From an uncultured Eubacteriales bacterium (GTDB lineage Bacteria > Bacillota > Clostridia > Christensenellales > Aristaeellaceae), in the NCBI GenBank assembly GCA_902764915.1, contig CACWXY010000024.1, positions 1 to 47,429 on the forward strand: 47,429 bases of DNA, written 5' to 3'. Of the stretch, positions 36,064 through 45,926 are shown piece by piece. The notes below the pieces were generated by a model. It was not told the DNA's origin. It searched no databases and saw only the letters and a program-made list of their open reading frames with translations. Made by a program: the position numbers and the translations under genes. How positions within the stretch are numbered: the first letter of the stretch is position 1; every line of letters begins with the position of its first letter.

Positions 36064-37392
36064 TTATCCTTTGCGCTTGCGCATCATACGCATCATCTGC
36101 CGGCGGGAACCGGGGGAAGTCATCTGACGTGTCATCTCCCGTGCCTGTTCAAAGCGCGACAGAAGCTGATTGACTTCCTGGACGGTCGTACCGGAGCCCC
36201 GGGCAATGCGCTTGCGGCGGGAACCGTTTAAGATATGTGGATTGCGCCGCTCCTGAGGCGTCATGGCCCGAATAATGGCTTCAGGCTTTTTCATGGCATC
36301 CTCGTCCACGTCCACATCGCCCAGGTTGACACCGGGGAGCTTGTCGAGCATGGAGCGGATCCCGCCCATCTTCTTCATGTTCTGCATCTGTGAGAGGAAG
36401 TCCTCCAGGTTCAGCTGACCTTTGGCGATCCGCTGCGTCATGGTCTCGGCTTCTTCCTCGCTGAAGATATCGGCGCTCTGTTCGATCAGGGTCAGCATGT
36501 CACCCATGCCGAGAATTCGGCTGGCCATGCGATCCGGATAGAAAGGCTCGATCTCAGTCAGCTTCTCGCCGATACCGGAGAACTTGATAGGCTTGCCTGT
36601 GACAGCGCGTACGGAGAGCGCGGCACCGCCGCGGGTATCACCGTCAAGCTTGGTGAGAATAACGCCGTCCAGAGCGAGTTTTTCATTGAATGTGTTGGCC
36701 ACATTGACGGCATCCTGACCGGTCATGGCGTCGACGACCAGAAGAATCTCCTGGGGGTGAACTGTGTCCCGGATGCGTGCCAGCTCGTCCATGAGCTCTA
36801 CATCAATGTGCAGACGGCCGGCGGTATCAATGATCAGAACGTCGCGACCGTAATAGCGTGCCTGCTCAACAGCCTCCTGTGCTGTCTTTACAGGATCCTG
36901 CGTGCCCTTTTCATAGACCATGGCACCGACCTGCTGACCGACGACCTGCAGCTGTTTGATGGCGGCGGGCCGATAAATGTCGCAGGCGGCCAGCATGGGC
37001 TTTTTCCCCTGCTTGATCAGATAGCCTGCCAGCTTGGCGGCCATGGTGGTCTTGCCGGCACCCTGAAGACCGCAGAGCATGTAGATGGTGGGCACCGAAG
37101 AAGACCAGGTCAGCTTGGAAATGGTGCCGCCCATAAGCTCGGTCATCTCTTCCTGCACAACCTTGATGACCTGCTGGGCGGGAGTAAGGGAAGCAAGTAC
37201 TTCCTGCCCGACGCATTTCTCGGTGACCCGCTTGATGAAATCCTTGGCAACGGCATAGTTGACATCTGCTTCAAGCAGTGCCATGCGGACTTCCCGCATG
37301 CTCTCCTTGACATCGGACTCGGAAAGCTTGCCCTTGCCGGACAGATTCTTGAATGCCTGTTGAATCTTTCCCGTTAAGCCCTCAAAGGCCAT
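36064..37392 (-). CDS. ffh: Signal recognition particle GTPase Ffh
   Basis: A 442-residue SRP54. Order: N helical bundle, the GTPase domain (GLQGAGKTTMAAKL, DTAGRLHID, TKLDGDTRGGAAL), and a Met-rich M domain from about 310 that binds signal peptides and SRP RNA (GSRRKRIARGSG loop). It targets membrane proteins co-translationally to FtsY/SecYEG. AGGAGG lies six bases before the ATG. It overlaps ylxM by 11 nt, the normal Bacillota arrangement. The SRP RNA gene is not in this window. Confidence 0.98.
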   Translation of the reverse strand: MAFEGLTGKIQQAFKNLSGKGKLSESDVKESMREVRMALLEADVNYAVAKDFIKRVTEKCVGQEVLASLTPAQQVIKVVQEEMTELMGGTISKLTWSSSVPTIYMLCGLQGAGKTTMAAKLAGYLIKQGKKPMLAACDIYRPAAIKQLQVVGQQVGAMVYEKGTQDPVKTAQEAVEQARYYGRDVLIIDTAGRLHIDVELMDELARIRDTVHPQEILLVVDAMTGQDAVNVANTFNEKLALDGVILTKLDGDTRGGAALSVRAVTGKPIKFSGIGEKLTEIEPFYPDRMASRILGMGDMLTLIEQSADIFSEEEAETMTQRIAKGQLNLEDFLSQMQNMKKMGGIRSMLDKLPGVNLGDVDVDEDAMKKPEAIIRAMTPQERRNPHILNGSRRKRIARGSGTTVQEVNQLLSRFEQAREMTRQMTSPGSRRQMMRMMRKRKG

Positions 37393-37741
37393 GTTCGTCC
37401 TCCTGGTTCAGTCGGATGAGTTGATCCAGTGTATCAAGCGCGAGAGAGGAATTCTTCTCTACCAGCGCTTTGCGGCAGGCAAGAAGACCGTTCTGCATGA
37501 TGCGGAACCGGGAAGCAAGGGACAGCTTTTCCTCCAGCTCAAAGAGCTTGTCGGAGGTCCGGCGGATCAGGTCGTGTACGCCCTGACGGCTGGTGCCCAG
37601 TTCCTGGGCGATCTCACCCAGACTCAGATCTTCCTCGCAGTGCATGGAAAGCACCTGACGCTGCTTGTCGGTCAGAAGACCGCCGTAGAAAGCCATGAGC
37701 CATGCCAGCTCGACTTTCTTTTCCATGCTTTCGTGTTCCAT
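37382..37741 (-). CDS. ylxM: YlxM-family DNA-binding protein
   Basis: A 119-residue UPF0122 protein with a sigma-factor-like helix-turn-helix: LTDKQRQVLSMHCEEDLSLGEIAQ, read as LTDKQRQVL then LSLGEIAQELGTSRQGVHD, followed by a coiled helix. It is regularly found just before ffh; it may regulate or assist SRP synthesis, but its role is not settled. The ATG at 37741 has AGG eight bases upstream; a GTG at 37750 is possible. First gene of the ffh operon. Confidence 0.92.
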   Translation of the reverse strand: MEHESMEKKVELAWLMAFYGGLLTDKQRQVLSMHCEEDLSLGEIAQELGTSRQGVHDLIRRTSDKLFELEEKLSLASRFRIMQNGLLACRKALVEKNSSLALDTLDQLIRLNQEDEHGL

Positions 37742-37782
37742 ATGGATCACCTGCCTGTCGAGTATTTTTACTTGACGGCGGA

Positions 37783-37811
37783 ATGATACAGGGAAACCGG
37801 TTTTCTGTCAA
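37783..37811 (-). promoter_or_regulatory. Promoter of ylxM-ffh-rpsP-khpA
   Basis: Minus strand: TTGACA (37806-37811), 17-bp spacer, TATCAT (37783-37788). Close to consensus; leader about 35 nt. Confidence 0.85.
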
Positions 37812-37936
37812 GGGGAAATTGAAAAATAGGGCGGACTTTTTCCGGCATAACTTATAGATCAATATGAATAGACGAAAAACAGAAGAGAACAAGAGCGTTT
37901 TCCATGGCACTTTGGCGGTGAGCCACGGATTAAGGC

Positions 37937-37965
37937 TTGCAAGAGGGACCGTGTCCCTTTATACT
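37937..37965 (+). promoter_or_regulatory. Promoter of secA with a palindrome in the spacer
   Basis: TTGCAA (37937-37942), 17-bp spacer, TATACT (37960-37965). The spacer holds the inverted repeat AGGGAC-CGT-GTCCCT (37944-37958), placed where a bound repressor would block polymerase. Confidence 0.72.
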
Positions 37966-38005
37966 GCTATGTTGTGCAGTCTGCACGGGAAATAAAGGAG
38001 TTTGT

Positions 38006-40795
38006 ATGCTGAATTTTGTAAAAAATCTGCTCGGCGGCAGTAACGAATCTGTCCTGCGCAAGCTGGAAAAGACCGTAAAGAACGTCGATGCACTGGAAGA
38101 TACGTATAAGCGCCTGTCTGATGAGGCGCTGAAGGCGAAGACCGAGGAATTCCGGCAGCGTCTGAAGAACGGGGAAACGGAGGATGACATCCTTCCGGAT
38201 GCCTTTGCGACTATCCGTGAGGCGGACGCGCGTGTTCTGGGCATGCGCCCCTATCATGTGCAGGTCCTGGGCGGACTGGTTCTGCATATGGGAAAGATTT
38301 CAGAGATGAAGACCGGTGAAGGCAAGACGCTCGTGGCCACGCTTCCGGCTTATCTCAATGCGCTGTCCGGTAAGGGTGTGCATATCGTCACTGTCAATGA
38401 TTATCTGGCCCGCCGTGACTCGGAATGGATGGGCAAAGCCTTCCGTTTCCTGGGCCTGAGCGTGGGATTGATTGTTCATGATCTGAACAATGATGAACGC
38501 AGGGCCGCCTATGCCTGCGATATTACCTACGGCACCAACAATGAGTTCGGGTTTGATTATCTGCGGGATAACATGGCGGTGACCCGCAAGGATCTGATGC
38601 AGCGCGGCTTCCATTACGCTATCGTGGACGAGGTGGACTCGATTCTGATTGACGAGGCGCGCACCCCGCTGATCATTTCCGGCCAGGGTGCCAAATCGAC
38701 GGAGCTTTATCAGAAGGTGGATATGGTAGTCAGTGCGCTGAGGCGCGATGAGCACTATACCGTAGATGAAAAGAAAAAGACCGTGGCGCTTACCGATGAG
38801 GGTGCCCAGCGGGTGGAGCACGCCTTTGGAGTGGCGAATATCAATGATGCGGAAAATGCGGAACTGAATCACCATGTGCACTGCGCGCTGCGGGCACACG
38901 CGCTGATGAAGCGGGATGTGGACTATGTGGTGCAGAACGGGCAGGTCGTGATCGTGGACGAGTTCACGGGACGACTGATGATCGGTCGGCGCTACTCGGA
39001 AGGACTGCACCAGGCGATTGAAGCCAAGGAGCATGTGAAGGTGGAGCGGGAAAGCCAGACGCTGGCCACGATTACCTTCCAGAACTATTTCCGCATGTAT
39101 GAAAAGCTTGCCGGCATGACAGGCACAGCCAAGACGGAGGAAGACGAGTTCGAGGCCATCTATAACCTGGACGTGGTGGAGGTGCCGACCAATCGGCCCA
39201 ATATCCGCAAGGATCTGGATGATATGGTCTATAAGAACACGCGGGCCAAGTTTAACGCTGTGCTGGATTCGATTGAAAAGCATCACGCGAACGGTCAGCC
39301 AGTACTGGTGGGTACAGTATCCGTGGAAAACAGTGAAAAGCTCTCTTCCATGCTGGCGCGGCGCGGGATTGAGCATGAGGTGCTCAATGCCAAGAACCAT
39401 GCGCGCGAAGCGGAGATTGTCGCGCAGGCCGGTCGCTATGGACGGGTGACTATTGCCACCAACATGGCTGGCCGCGGCACGGATATTCTCCTGGGCGGCA
39501 ACCCGGACTATATGGCCCGGCAGGAGATGCGGCGGCAGGAGATGGATCCGGAACTGATTGAGCAGGCAACAGGGCATGCGGATACCGACGATGAGGCGAT
39601 TCTGGCAGCGCGGGAAACCTATCAGACACTTTATGCACAGTTCAAGAAGGAAACTGACCGGGAGCATGAGCAGGTACTGAAGACAGGCGGACTGCATATT
39701 ATCGGTACGGAGCGGCATGAATCCAGACGTATCGATAATCAGCTGCGCGGACGTGCCGGACGACAGGGCGATCCCGGATCGACACAGTTCTTTATCTCTC
39801 TGGAGGACGACCTTATGCGTCTGTTCGGCTCTGAGCGTGTAGGCGCCATGGTCGACAGACTGGGACTCTCAGAGGATGAACCTATTACGGCCGGTATTCT
39901 GACCAAGCAGATCGAAGGCGCGCAGAAACGTCTGGAAGGCCGCAACTTTGAGATTCGCAAGAATGTTCTGGAATATGACAATGTCATGAACCGGCAGAGA
40001 GAGGTTATCTATGGCCAGAGACGGCGTGTGCTGATGGGTGAGAATGTCCGGGATGCAATTCTGGGCATGCAGGACCGTCTGGTGGACTTTGCTGTCGGCC
40101 GCTATTGTGTGGGCGATGACAGTGCGGACTGGGATATCACGGAGATGACGCATTTCCTGGAAAACCTGTGCCTGCATCACGGCGAGATAGAGAAGAACCG
40201 GTATCTGATCGATAATGAGGACCGGGAAGGCCTGGCAGCGGCATTGAAAGAAGACGCGCATGCGCTGTATGCGGAAAAGGAAAAAGAGGTCTCCGATCAC
40301 GGCATTGACATGCGCGAGTTTGAGAGGGCTGCGCTGCTTCGTGCCGTGGACCGCCGCTGGATGGATCACATTGATGCCATGGATCAGCTGCGGGACGGCA
40401 TCGGCTATCGTGCGTATTCCGGCAAGAATCCGGTGACGGAGTATCAGATCGAAGCCGGACATATGTTTGAAGAACTGAACTATCTGATCCGTGAGGATAC
40501 GGTGCGCAGGGTCTGTCAGCTGCGGATTCTGACCCCGGCGGAAATGGCGGCCCGCTCGCAGCAGATGCGTCTGAACATGGCCCCAAAGCCCGATACGCAG
40601 ACACCGCCGCCTGTGGTGATCCGCCCTGGGCAGGCAGCTTCCGCTCCGCAGAGCGAAGGACGTCCACAGGCCAATCTTCCCCCGCGCAAGACACCGTATG
40701 TGGCAAAAAAAGCGGTGGGACGCAATGATCCCTGCCCCTGCGGTTCTGGTCTGAAGTATAAGAACTGCCATGGAAAGATATCCCCCGAAACGTGA
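38006..40795 (+). CDS. secA: Preprotein translocase ATPase SecA
   Basis: A 929-residue SecA, the motor that pushes preproteins through SecYEG. Walker [30 protein letters not shown], the long cross-linking domain, [11 protein letters not shown] and [11 protein letters not shown] are intact. A proline-rich linker leads to the C-terminal zinc motif [16 protein letters not shown], which contacts SecB or the ribosome. AAAGGAG lies five bases before the ATG at 38006; the open frame upstream spans the promoter. It is divergent from the ffh operon, so the two export pathways are neighbours. Confidence 0.98.
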   Translation: MLNFVKNLLGGSNESVLRKLEKTVKNVDALEDTYKRLSDEALKAKTEEFRQRLKNGETEDDILPDAFATIREADARVLGMRPYHVQVLGGLVLHMGKISEMKTGEGKTLVATLPAYLNALSGKGVHIVTVNDYLARRDSEWMGKAFRFLGLSVGLIVHDLNNDERRAAYACDITYGTNNEFGFDYLRDNMAVTRKDLMQRGFHYAIVDEVDSILIDEARTPLIISGQGAKSTELYQKVDMVVSALRRDEHYTVDEKKKTVALTDEGAQRVEHAFGVANINDAENAELNHHVHCALRAHALMKRDVDYVVQNGQVVIVDEFTGRLMIGRRYSEGLHQAIEAKEHVKVERESQTLATITFQNYFRMYEKLAGMTGTAKTEEDEFEAIYNLDVVEVPTNRPNIRKDLDDMVYKNTRAKFNAVLDSIEKHHANGQPVLVGTVSVENSEKLSSMLARRGIEHEVLNAKNHAREAEIVAQAGRYGRVTIATNMAGRGTDILLGGNPDYMARQEMRRQEMDPELIEQATGHADTDDEAILAARETYQTLYAQFKKETDREHEQVLKTGGLHIIGTERHESRRIDNQLRGRAGRQGDPGSTQFFISLEDDLMRLFGSERVGAMVDRLGLSEDEPITAGILTKQIEGAQKRLEGRNFEIRKNVLEYDNVMNRQREVIYGQRRRVLMGENVRDAILGMQDRLVDFAVGRYCVGDDSADWDITEMTHFLENLCLHHGEIEKNRYLIDNEDREGLAAALKEDAHALYAEKEKEVSDHGIDMREFERAALLRAVDRRWMDHIDAMDQLRDGIGYRAYSGKNPVTEYQIEAGHMFEELNYLIREDTVRRVCQLRILTPAEMAARSQQMRLNMAPKPDTQTPPPVVIRPGQAASAPQSEGRPQANLPPRKTPYVAKKAVGRNDPCPCGSGLKYKNCHGKISPET

Positions 40796-40890
40796 AAGGA
40801 AGGACGGGTCACAGTGAGGAAAAGTGGTTTTTTGTAAACAGGGGAGCGCTGTGGACCCATACACAATGACACAGACGGAGGAGACATACG

Positions 40891-41991
40891 ATGATTGAAC
40901 TGGAACAGTATACACAGGACCTTGCGCAGATCCGCAAGAGCATTCTTTCTGCAGGCGAAGCCCTGCATGTGGACCATATGCGGGAACAGATCGATGAACT
41001 GGAACAGGAAATGAACCAGCCGGACTTCTGGAATGATCTGGAGCGCTCTACAAAGGTAAACCAGAAAGTAGGTGGGCTGAAGAACCGCCTGGGACATTAT
41101 GAAAAGCTTCTCTCTACCGCGGATGACATCGAGGTGATGATGGATCTGGCCCGGGAGGAGAATGATGAGGATATGGTCAGGGAAGCCGGAGAGTCAATTG
41201 CCGCACTGAAGGAACAGGCGGATGCGCTGGAACTGGAGACACTGATGCGCGGCGACTATGACGATTCCAATGCGATACTGTCCCTGCATGCAGGTGCGGG
41301 CGGAACGGAAGCCCAGGACTGGACACAGATGCTGTACCGCATGTATACGCGTTACTGTGAACGCATGGGTTTTACGGTGAAGCTTCTTGACTTCCTGGAA
41401 GGTGATGAGGCAGGGATCAAGTCTGTCAGCTTTGAAGTGGACGGGGATCATGCCTATGGATATCTTCGCGGAGAAAAAGGTGTGCATCGTCTGGTACGCA
41501 TTTCACCTTTTGACTCCAATGCCCGTCGGCACACATCCTTCTCATCTCTGGATGTGGCACCGATCCTGGAGGATGACAATGATGATATCGAAATCGACAT
41601 GAAGGATGTGCGTGTGGATACGTATCATTCTTCCGGTGCTGGTGGACAGAACGTCAATAAAACATCCTCCGCCGTGCGTATGACACACTATCCGACAGGG
41701 ATTGTGGTTTCCTGCCAGACGGAACGTGATCAGGTACAGAACCGGGCGACCTGTATTAAGATGCTCAAGGCGAAACTGCTGGAACTGCGTGAACGTGAAA
41801 AGGAACAGCAGATGGCGGACATCAAGGGAGAGATGAAGAAGATCGAGTGGGGCAGCCAGATCCGCTCCTATGTCTTCCAGCCCTACACCATGGTCAAGGA
41901 TCACCGGACCGGTTATGAAGTAGGAAATATCGATGACGTAATGAACGGAAACCTGGAAGGCTTTATAACGGCTTATCTGAAAATGCAGTAA
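40891..41991 (+). CDS. prfB: Peptide chain release factor 2, no programmed frameshift
   Basis: A 366-residue RF2 that reads UGA and UAA. It has the stop-recognition SPF motif (RISPFDSNARR) and the GGQ motif (GAGGQNVNKTS). Most bacteria make RF2 by a +1 shift at an in-frame UGA near codon 25; here one continuous frame runs from MIELEQY through the region (ILSAGEALHVDH) where that site normally lies, with no in-frame stop. Autoregulation through the frameshift is therefore absent. GGAGG lies upstream of the ATG, 95 nt after secA. I see no clear terminator in that gap. Confidence 0.96.
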   Translation: MIELEQYTQDLAQIRKSILSAGEALHVDHMREQIDELEQEMNQPDFWNDLERSTKVNQKVGGLKNRLGHYEKLLSTADDIEVMMDLAREENDEDMVREAGESIAALKEQADALELETLMRGDYDDSNAILSLHAGAGGTEAQDWTQMLYRMYTRYCERMGFTVKLLDFLEGDEAGIKSVSFEVDGDHAYGYLRGEKGVHRLVRISPFDSNARRHTSFSSLDVAPILEDDNDDIEIDMKDVRVDTYHSSGAGGQNVNKTSSAVRMTHYPTGIVVSCQTERDQVQNRATCIKMLKAKLLELREREKEQQMADIKGEMKKIEWGSQIRSYVFQPYTMVKDHRTGYEVGNIDDVMNGNLEGFITAYLKMQ

Positions 41992-41997
41992 TCCTAT

Positions 41998-42029
41998 GGC
42001 TGCCCGCGTAGCGGGCAGCCTGCTGTTTT
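41998..42029 (+). terminator. Terminator-like hairpin after prfB
   Basis: A perfect 10-bp stem (GGCTGCCCGC / GCGGGCAGCC) with a GTA loop and then TGCTGTTTT. It starts 7 nt past prfB and ends before the ribosome site of the next gene, so it may be leaky. Confidence 0.7.
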
Positions 42030-42043
42030 GCGAGGAAAACGCG

Positions 42044-42736
42044 ATGAGGAAAGGGCGACAAGCGGCAGGAGGATGGATTCTTTCCATATGCATTCTCCTG
42101 TGTCTGACAAGCCTTGCAATTTACATTGCCGGCACATGGCCGCGCCTGATGCTTTTCTGTATGCAGCGCGATGCGCCGCCGGAAAGCACAGGGCTTCCCG
42201 AAGATGCCTATCCGCAGGTGGCTGAGGCAATTACCGGCTGTCTGCGGGGCTGCGGTGAGACCTTTCAGGTGATTTATGAAGACGGGAATGGCACGCGGTA
42301 TAAGCTGTTTCACGATTATGAATCCCAGCATATGGCGGACTGTCAAAGACTGTTTCAATGGGACAGGACACTGCTGGAAATGACAGCGCTGATCAGCATC
42401 TGCGGGCTGATCTATGCAGCCAAAACACGGGCGAAGGCCTTTCTCAGCGGTATGCGCCATGGCGTGCTTTTCTGTGCATGCGTGCTGGGAATCCTTCTTC
42501 TGTGGGGGCTTACGGACTTTGACGGTCTGTTTGTGACATTTCATCGTGTTGCCTTTCAGAATATGCTCTGGATTCTAAACCCGGAGACGGACCTTCTGAT
42601 CCGTCTGATGCCGTTTCCGTTCTTTGTGCATCTGGTGACCGGCATTGTCCTTTTTGTAGGAAGTCTTTTCGGGCTTTACATGGGGATTCTTTTTGGAATA
42701 TGGTCGAAAAAGCAGCAGAAGGAGCATACATCATGA
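42044..42736 (+). CDS. TIGR01906/DUF1461 integral membrane protein
   Basis: 230 residues with about four to five membrane segments: about 10-32, 105-123, 138-156 and 195-220. The block TFHRVAFQNMLWILNPETD followed by LLIRLMPFPFF is the family signature. The large loop after the first helix faces outward and contains Cys and acidic residues. Function is not established; in other Firmicutes it lies near cell-envelope genes. GAGG lies eight bases before the ATG; the earlier frame includes the hairpin. Its stop overlaps the tsaD start (ATGA). Confidence 0.85.
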   Translation: MRKGRQAAGGWILSICILLCLTSLAIYIAGTWPRLMLFCMQRDAPPESTGLPEDAYPQVAEAITGCLRGCGETFQVIYEDGNGTRYKLFHDYESQHMADCQRLFQWDRTLLEMTALISICGLIYAAKTRAKAFLSGMRHGVLFCACVLGILLLWGLTDFDGLFVTFHRVAFQNMLWILNPETDLLIRLMPFPFFVHLVTGIVLFVGSLFGLYMGILFGIWSKKQQKEHTS

Positions 42737-43791
42737 CAAGAGATGAGGCGATGCAGGCAGATGTGCTTGCACTGCGGGAAAAGGAACATGTTCGGATTCT
42801 TTCCCTGGAGACGTCCTGCGATGAAACGGCGGCAGCAGTGATCGAGGATGGACGAAGCATTCTATCCAATATCGTCTTCAGCCAGATTGATCTGCATGCG
42901 CTCTACGGAGGCGTTGTTCCGGAAATTGCCAGTCGTGCGCATGTGGATGCCTGCGACCGGGTGATTGACGAGGCTGTCAAGGCGGCAGGTATGACGCTGG
43001 AGGACGTGGATGCGCTGGCTGTGACCTACGGCCCTGGACTGGTAGGCGCACTGCTGACCGGGGTCAGCTGCATGAAGGGTCTCAGTTATGCACTGCAAAA
43101 GCCCCTGATCCCGGTTCATCATATTGAAGGCCATATATCAGCCAATTTTCTGACCAGTCCGGACCTGGAGCCGCCTTTTCTCTGTCTTGTGGTATCAGGC
43201 GGGCACAGTCACCTGGTGAATGTACCCGATTATGGGACCTATGAACTGTGGGGGCAGACCATGGACGATGCTGCTGGCGAGGCCTTTGACAAGGCAGCGC
43301 GTGTGCTGGGACTCCCCTACCCTGGCGGTCCACGGGTGGATGCGCTGGCAGAAGAAGGAAATCCACACTATCTGACATTACCGCATCCGCATACGGACGG
43401 GCGGTATGACTACAGCTTTTCCGGCATGAAAACAGCGTTTCTCAACAGTGTGCACCATATGGAACAGATGGGTGAACCGCTTCCGAAAGCGGATCTGGCT
43501 GCTTCCTTCAGGGAAGCGGTGGTATCCTCGCTCGTGGAAAAGGCGATGCTGGCTGCAGAGGACAGCGGAATGAAAAAGATGGCGCTGGCAGGCGGCGTGT
43601 CCGCGAATCGGCTGCTTCGGCGTCGCATGCAGGAAACGTGCGATGCAAGAGGAATTGCACTGTATATGCCGCAGCTGAATCTGTGCACGGATAATGGCGC
43701 CATGATCGGGTCGGCTGCATACTACAGACTGAAGAAGGGCGAAGTGGCGAAAATGACACTTAACGCGATTCCCAGCCTTCGCCTGGTGTAG
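42733..43791 (+). CDS. tsaD: tRNA threonylcarbamoyladenosine transferase TsaD
   Basis: A 352-residue TsaD, the subunit that transfers threonylcarbamoyl to A37 of ANN-decoding tRNAs with TsaB and TsaE. Family marks: SLETSCDETA, the metal pair HHIEGHISAN, SGGHSHLV, DDAAGEAFDK, and AGGVSANRLLR. It carries about 15 extra N-terminal residues before the usual start (MTRDEAMQADVLALREK). AAGGAG lies eight bases before the ATG. tsaB and tsaE are not in the window; a GNAT gene follows, but it is too divergent to be called rimI. Confidence 0.96.
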   Translation: MTRDEAMQADVLALREKEHVRILSLETSCDETAAAVIEDGRSILSNIVFSQIDLHALYGGVVPEIASRAHVDACDRVIDEAVKAAGMTLEDVDALAVTYGPGLVGALLTGVSCMKGLSYALQKPLIPVHHIEGHISANFLTSPDLEPPFLCLVVSGGHSHLVNVPDYGTYELWGQTMDDAAGEAFDKAARVLGLPYPGGPRVDALAEEGNPHYLTLPHPHTDGRYDYSFSGMKTAFLNSVHHMEQMGEPLPKADLAASFREAVVSSLVEKAMLAAEDSGMKKMALAGGVSANRLLRRRMQETCDARGIALYMPQLNLCTDNGAMIGSAAYYRLKKGEVAKMTLNAIPSLRLV

Positions 43792-43794
43792 GAT

Positions 43795-44592
43795 ATGGAA
43801 CAGAAGGATATTGAGAGCATTGCCATGCGTCAGTCCGCCGTGGATCTGGGATGCGACGCAGAGGATTTTCTGTCAGAACAGCACCGTTTTGTCGAGTCTG
43901 CTGCAAACAATAAGGCACGGCGCTATCTGGAACTCCCCTTTCTTCTGAATATGGTAAGCTATGGAAGCAATATTGTGGTGAGCGGACGCAGGGATCTGCT
44001 GGGCACTGCTCGCAACTATATTTCAGATGTCGGGGACTTTGTTCACTGCTTTGAGACTCCGGGTATCCGGAAGCTGGACCGTGCCATGGAAGCGCATCAC
44101 GCAGGCGTCTGCTTTATGGCGGAGTATTTTCTGCCGTCCCTGCAGGCACTGAAAGGGCTGGATGTCAGCTGCCCCTACCCTGCCCGGCTCCTGGGGCCGG
44201 CACAGTTTGAAGCGCTGTATATTCCACAGTGGAGCAATGCGCTGTGCGCGGACAGAAAGCAGCTGGATATTCTGGGGCTGGGAGCCTATGATGGTGACCA
44301 TCTGGTGGGAATGGCTGCCTGTTCCATGGATGCGGAGGATATGTGGCAGATTGGAATAGATGTTCTTCCTGCCTATCGCAGACAGGGCGTTGCACAGGCG
44401 CTCACGGCAGGACTTGCCCGGGAAATCCTTGCCCGGGATAAAGTGCCCTTTTACTGCGCGGCCTGGTCCAATATCCGCTCTGTACGCAATGCCATTGCCA
44501 GCGGTTTCCGTCCGGCATGGGTGGAGATGACCGTAAAGGACCTTGATTTCATAAAGAAAATGCAAAAAGGAAAGGAAGGTGCCACGGCATGA
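43795..44592 (+). CDS. GNAT family N-acetyltransferase
   Basis: 265 residues. The C-terminal half is a GNAT domain with the acetyl-CoA loop in IGIDVLPAYRRQGVAQAL, preceded by DHLVGMAACS and followed by WSNIRSVRNAIASGFRP. The N-terminal 140 residues are a separate region of unknown type. The domain layout resembles single-gene GNATs acting on small molecules rather than RimI. A weak AGGA lies just before the ATG, 3 nt after tsaD; translation is likely coupled. The stop overlaps the next start (ATGA). Confidence 0.83.
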   Translation: MEQKDIESIAMRQSAVDLGCDAEDFLSEQHRFVESAANNKARRYLELPFLLNMVSYGSNIVVSGRRDLLGTARNYISDVGDFVHCFETPGIRKLDRAMEAHHAGVCFMAEYFLPSLQALKGLDVSCPYPARLLGPAQFEALYIPQWSNALCADRKQLDILGLGAYDGDHLVGMAACSMDAEDMWQIGIDVLPAYRRQGVAQALTAGLAREILARDKVPFYCAAWSNIRSVRNAIASGFRPAWVEMTVKDLDFIKKMQKGKEGATA

Positions 44593-45923
44593 ATATGGTG
44601 GAAATTATTACGCACAAGAAACTGGGTATGGAGCTGCGTTCTGATGAAATCGAAGCGTTTGTGGAGGCTGCGGCGCATGGAACGGCGCCGGATTATCAGC
44701 TTGCTGCGCTTCTGATGGCAATCCGTCTCAACGGAATGACGGCAGAGGAAACGAAAAATCTGGCAATGGCCATGGCACATTCCGGAGACATGGCTGATCT
44801 GCGAGCGATTCCGGGAATTAAGGTGGATAAGCATTCCACAGGTGGCGTTGGCGATACCACAACCCTGATTCTGGCACCGCTTGTAAGTGCGTGCGGCGTA
44901 CCTGTGGCAAAGATGAGCGGACGGGGGCTGGGACATACCGGCGGAACATTGGACAAGCTGGAGTCGATCCCGGGCATGTCGGTTTCAGAGACAGAAGAGC
45001 AGTTCATACAGCAGGTAAACACAGAAGGGATCGCTGTGATCGGACAGACGGGAACCCTGGCGCCCGCAGACAAAACTCTGTATGCACTGCGGGATGTGAC
45101 ATCCACCGTGGATTCCCTTCCGCTGATTGCCTCTTCCATTATGTCCAAGAAACTGGCATCCGGAGCGGACGCAATCGTACTGGATGTAAAGACAGGAAGC
45201 GGAGCCATCATGCAGACCCTGGAAGGATCTCTGGAGCTGGCAAAGGCGATGGTTGAAATCGGAACACTGGCGGGCAAACCGGTACATGCCTTGATCACTG
45301 GAATGGAACAGCCGCTGGGAACCCATGTGGGCAACAGTCTGGAGGTCAAGGAAGCGATCGATGTGCTGGCCGGAAGGACAAAAGGCGACCTTCTGGAAGT
45401 GTCTCTGCTTCTGGGCAGTCATATGCTGATGCTTGCCGGTAAAGCGCGGGATGAAGAGGATGGAAAAGCACAGCTTTCAGCAGCGCTTTACAGCGGTGCA
45501 GGGCTTCAGAAACTGCGGGATATGATTCGCGCGCAGGGCGGAAATGCACAGGTCTGCGATGATCTTTCACTGCTGCCTCAGGCACCGATTGTACGGCGTA
45601 TAACTGTGGGGTGCAGCGGAGTGATACAGGACATGGATACCATGGCACTGGGCATGGCCGCACAGGCTATGGGAGCTGGGCGCGTGCAGAAGACGGATGT
45701 GATTGATCCGAGTGTCGGATATATACTTTCTGTCCGTATCGGGGATACGGTCGAAGCGGATACCATGCTGTGCGAAATCCATGCAAGGACAGAAGAGGAT
45801 GCGCTGCGTGCAGAGGCATCTATCCGAAGGGCGATAACGATTGGTGATACACCTGTGAAGAAGCCACCGCTCTGGTATGCAGTGGTAACCTGCGATGGTG
45901 TTATCTATAAGGAGATGGAATAA
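44589..45923 (+). CDS. pdp: Pyrimidine-nucleoside phosphorylase
   Basis: A 444-residue nucleoside phosphorylase of family II, which splits uridine, thymidine or deoxyuridine with phosphate for salvage. KHSTGGVGDTT is the phosphate loop, and KMSGRGLGHTGGTLDKLES is the PROSITE-type signature. MSKKLASGADAIVLDVKTG and RTEEDALRAE fit the alpha/beta and C-terminal domains. The length and the LIASSIMSKK region fit Pdp more than DeoA. The ATG overlaps the GNAT stop and has AAGG nine bases upstream. No cdd or deoC lies nearby. Confidence 0.94.
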   Translation: MNMVEIITHKKLGMELRSDEIEAFVEAAAHGTAPDYQLAALLMAIRLNGMTAEETKNLAMAMAHSGDMADLRAIPGIKVDKHSTGGVGDTTTLILAPLVSACGVPVAKMSGRGLGHTGGTLDKLESIPGMSVSETEEQFIQQVNTEGIAVIGQTGTLAPADKTLYALRDVTSTVDSLPLIASSIMSKKLASGADAIVLDVKTGSGAIMQTLEGSLELAKAMVEIGTLAGKPVHALITGMEQPLGTHVGNSLEVKEAIDVLAGRTKGDLLEVSLLLGSHMLMLAGKARDEEDGKAQLSAALYSGAGLQKLRDMIRAQGGNAQVCDDLSLLPQAPIVRRITVGCSGVIQDMDTMALGMAAQAMGAGRVQKTDVIDPSVGYILSVRIGDTVEADTMLCEIHARTEEDALRAEASIRRAITIGDTPVKKPPLWYAVVTCDGVIYKEME

Positions 45924-45926
45924 TCC

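Noticed and set aside
38300..39718. 472-codon minus-strand frame opposite secA
   Set aside because: Antisense shadow of the SecA motor domain; no signal for translation.
40891..40990. Programmed +1 frameshift in prfB
   Set aside because: No in-frame stop or CTT-TGA site; the frame is continuous through this region.
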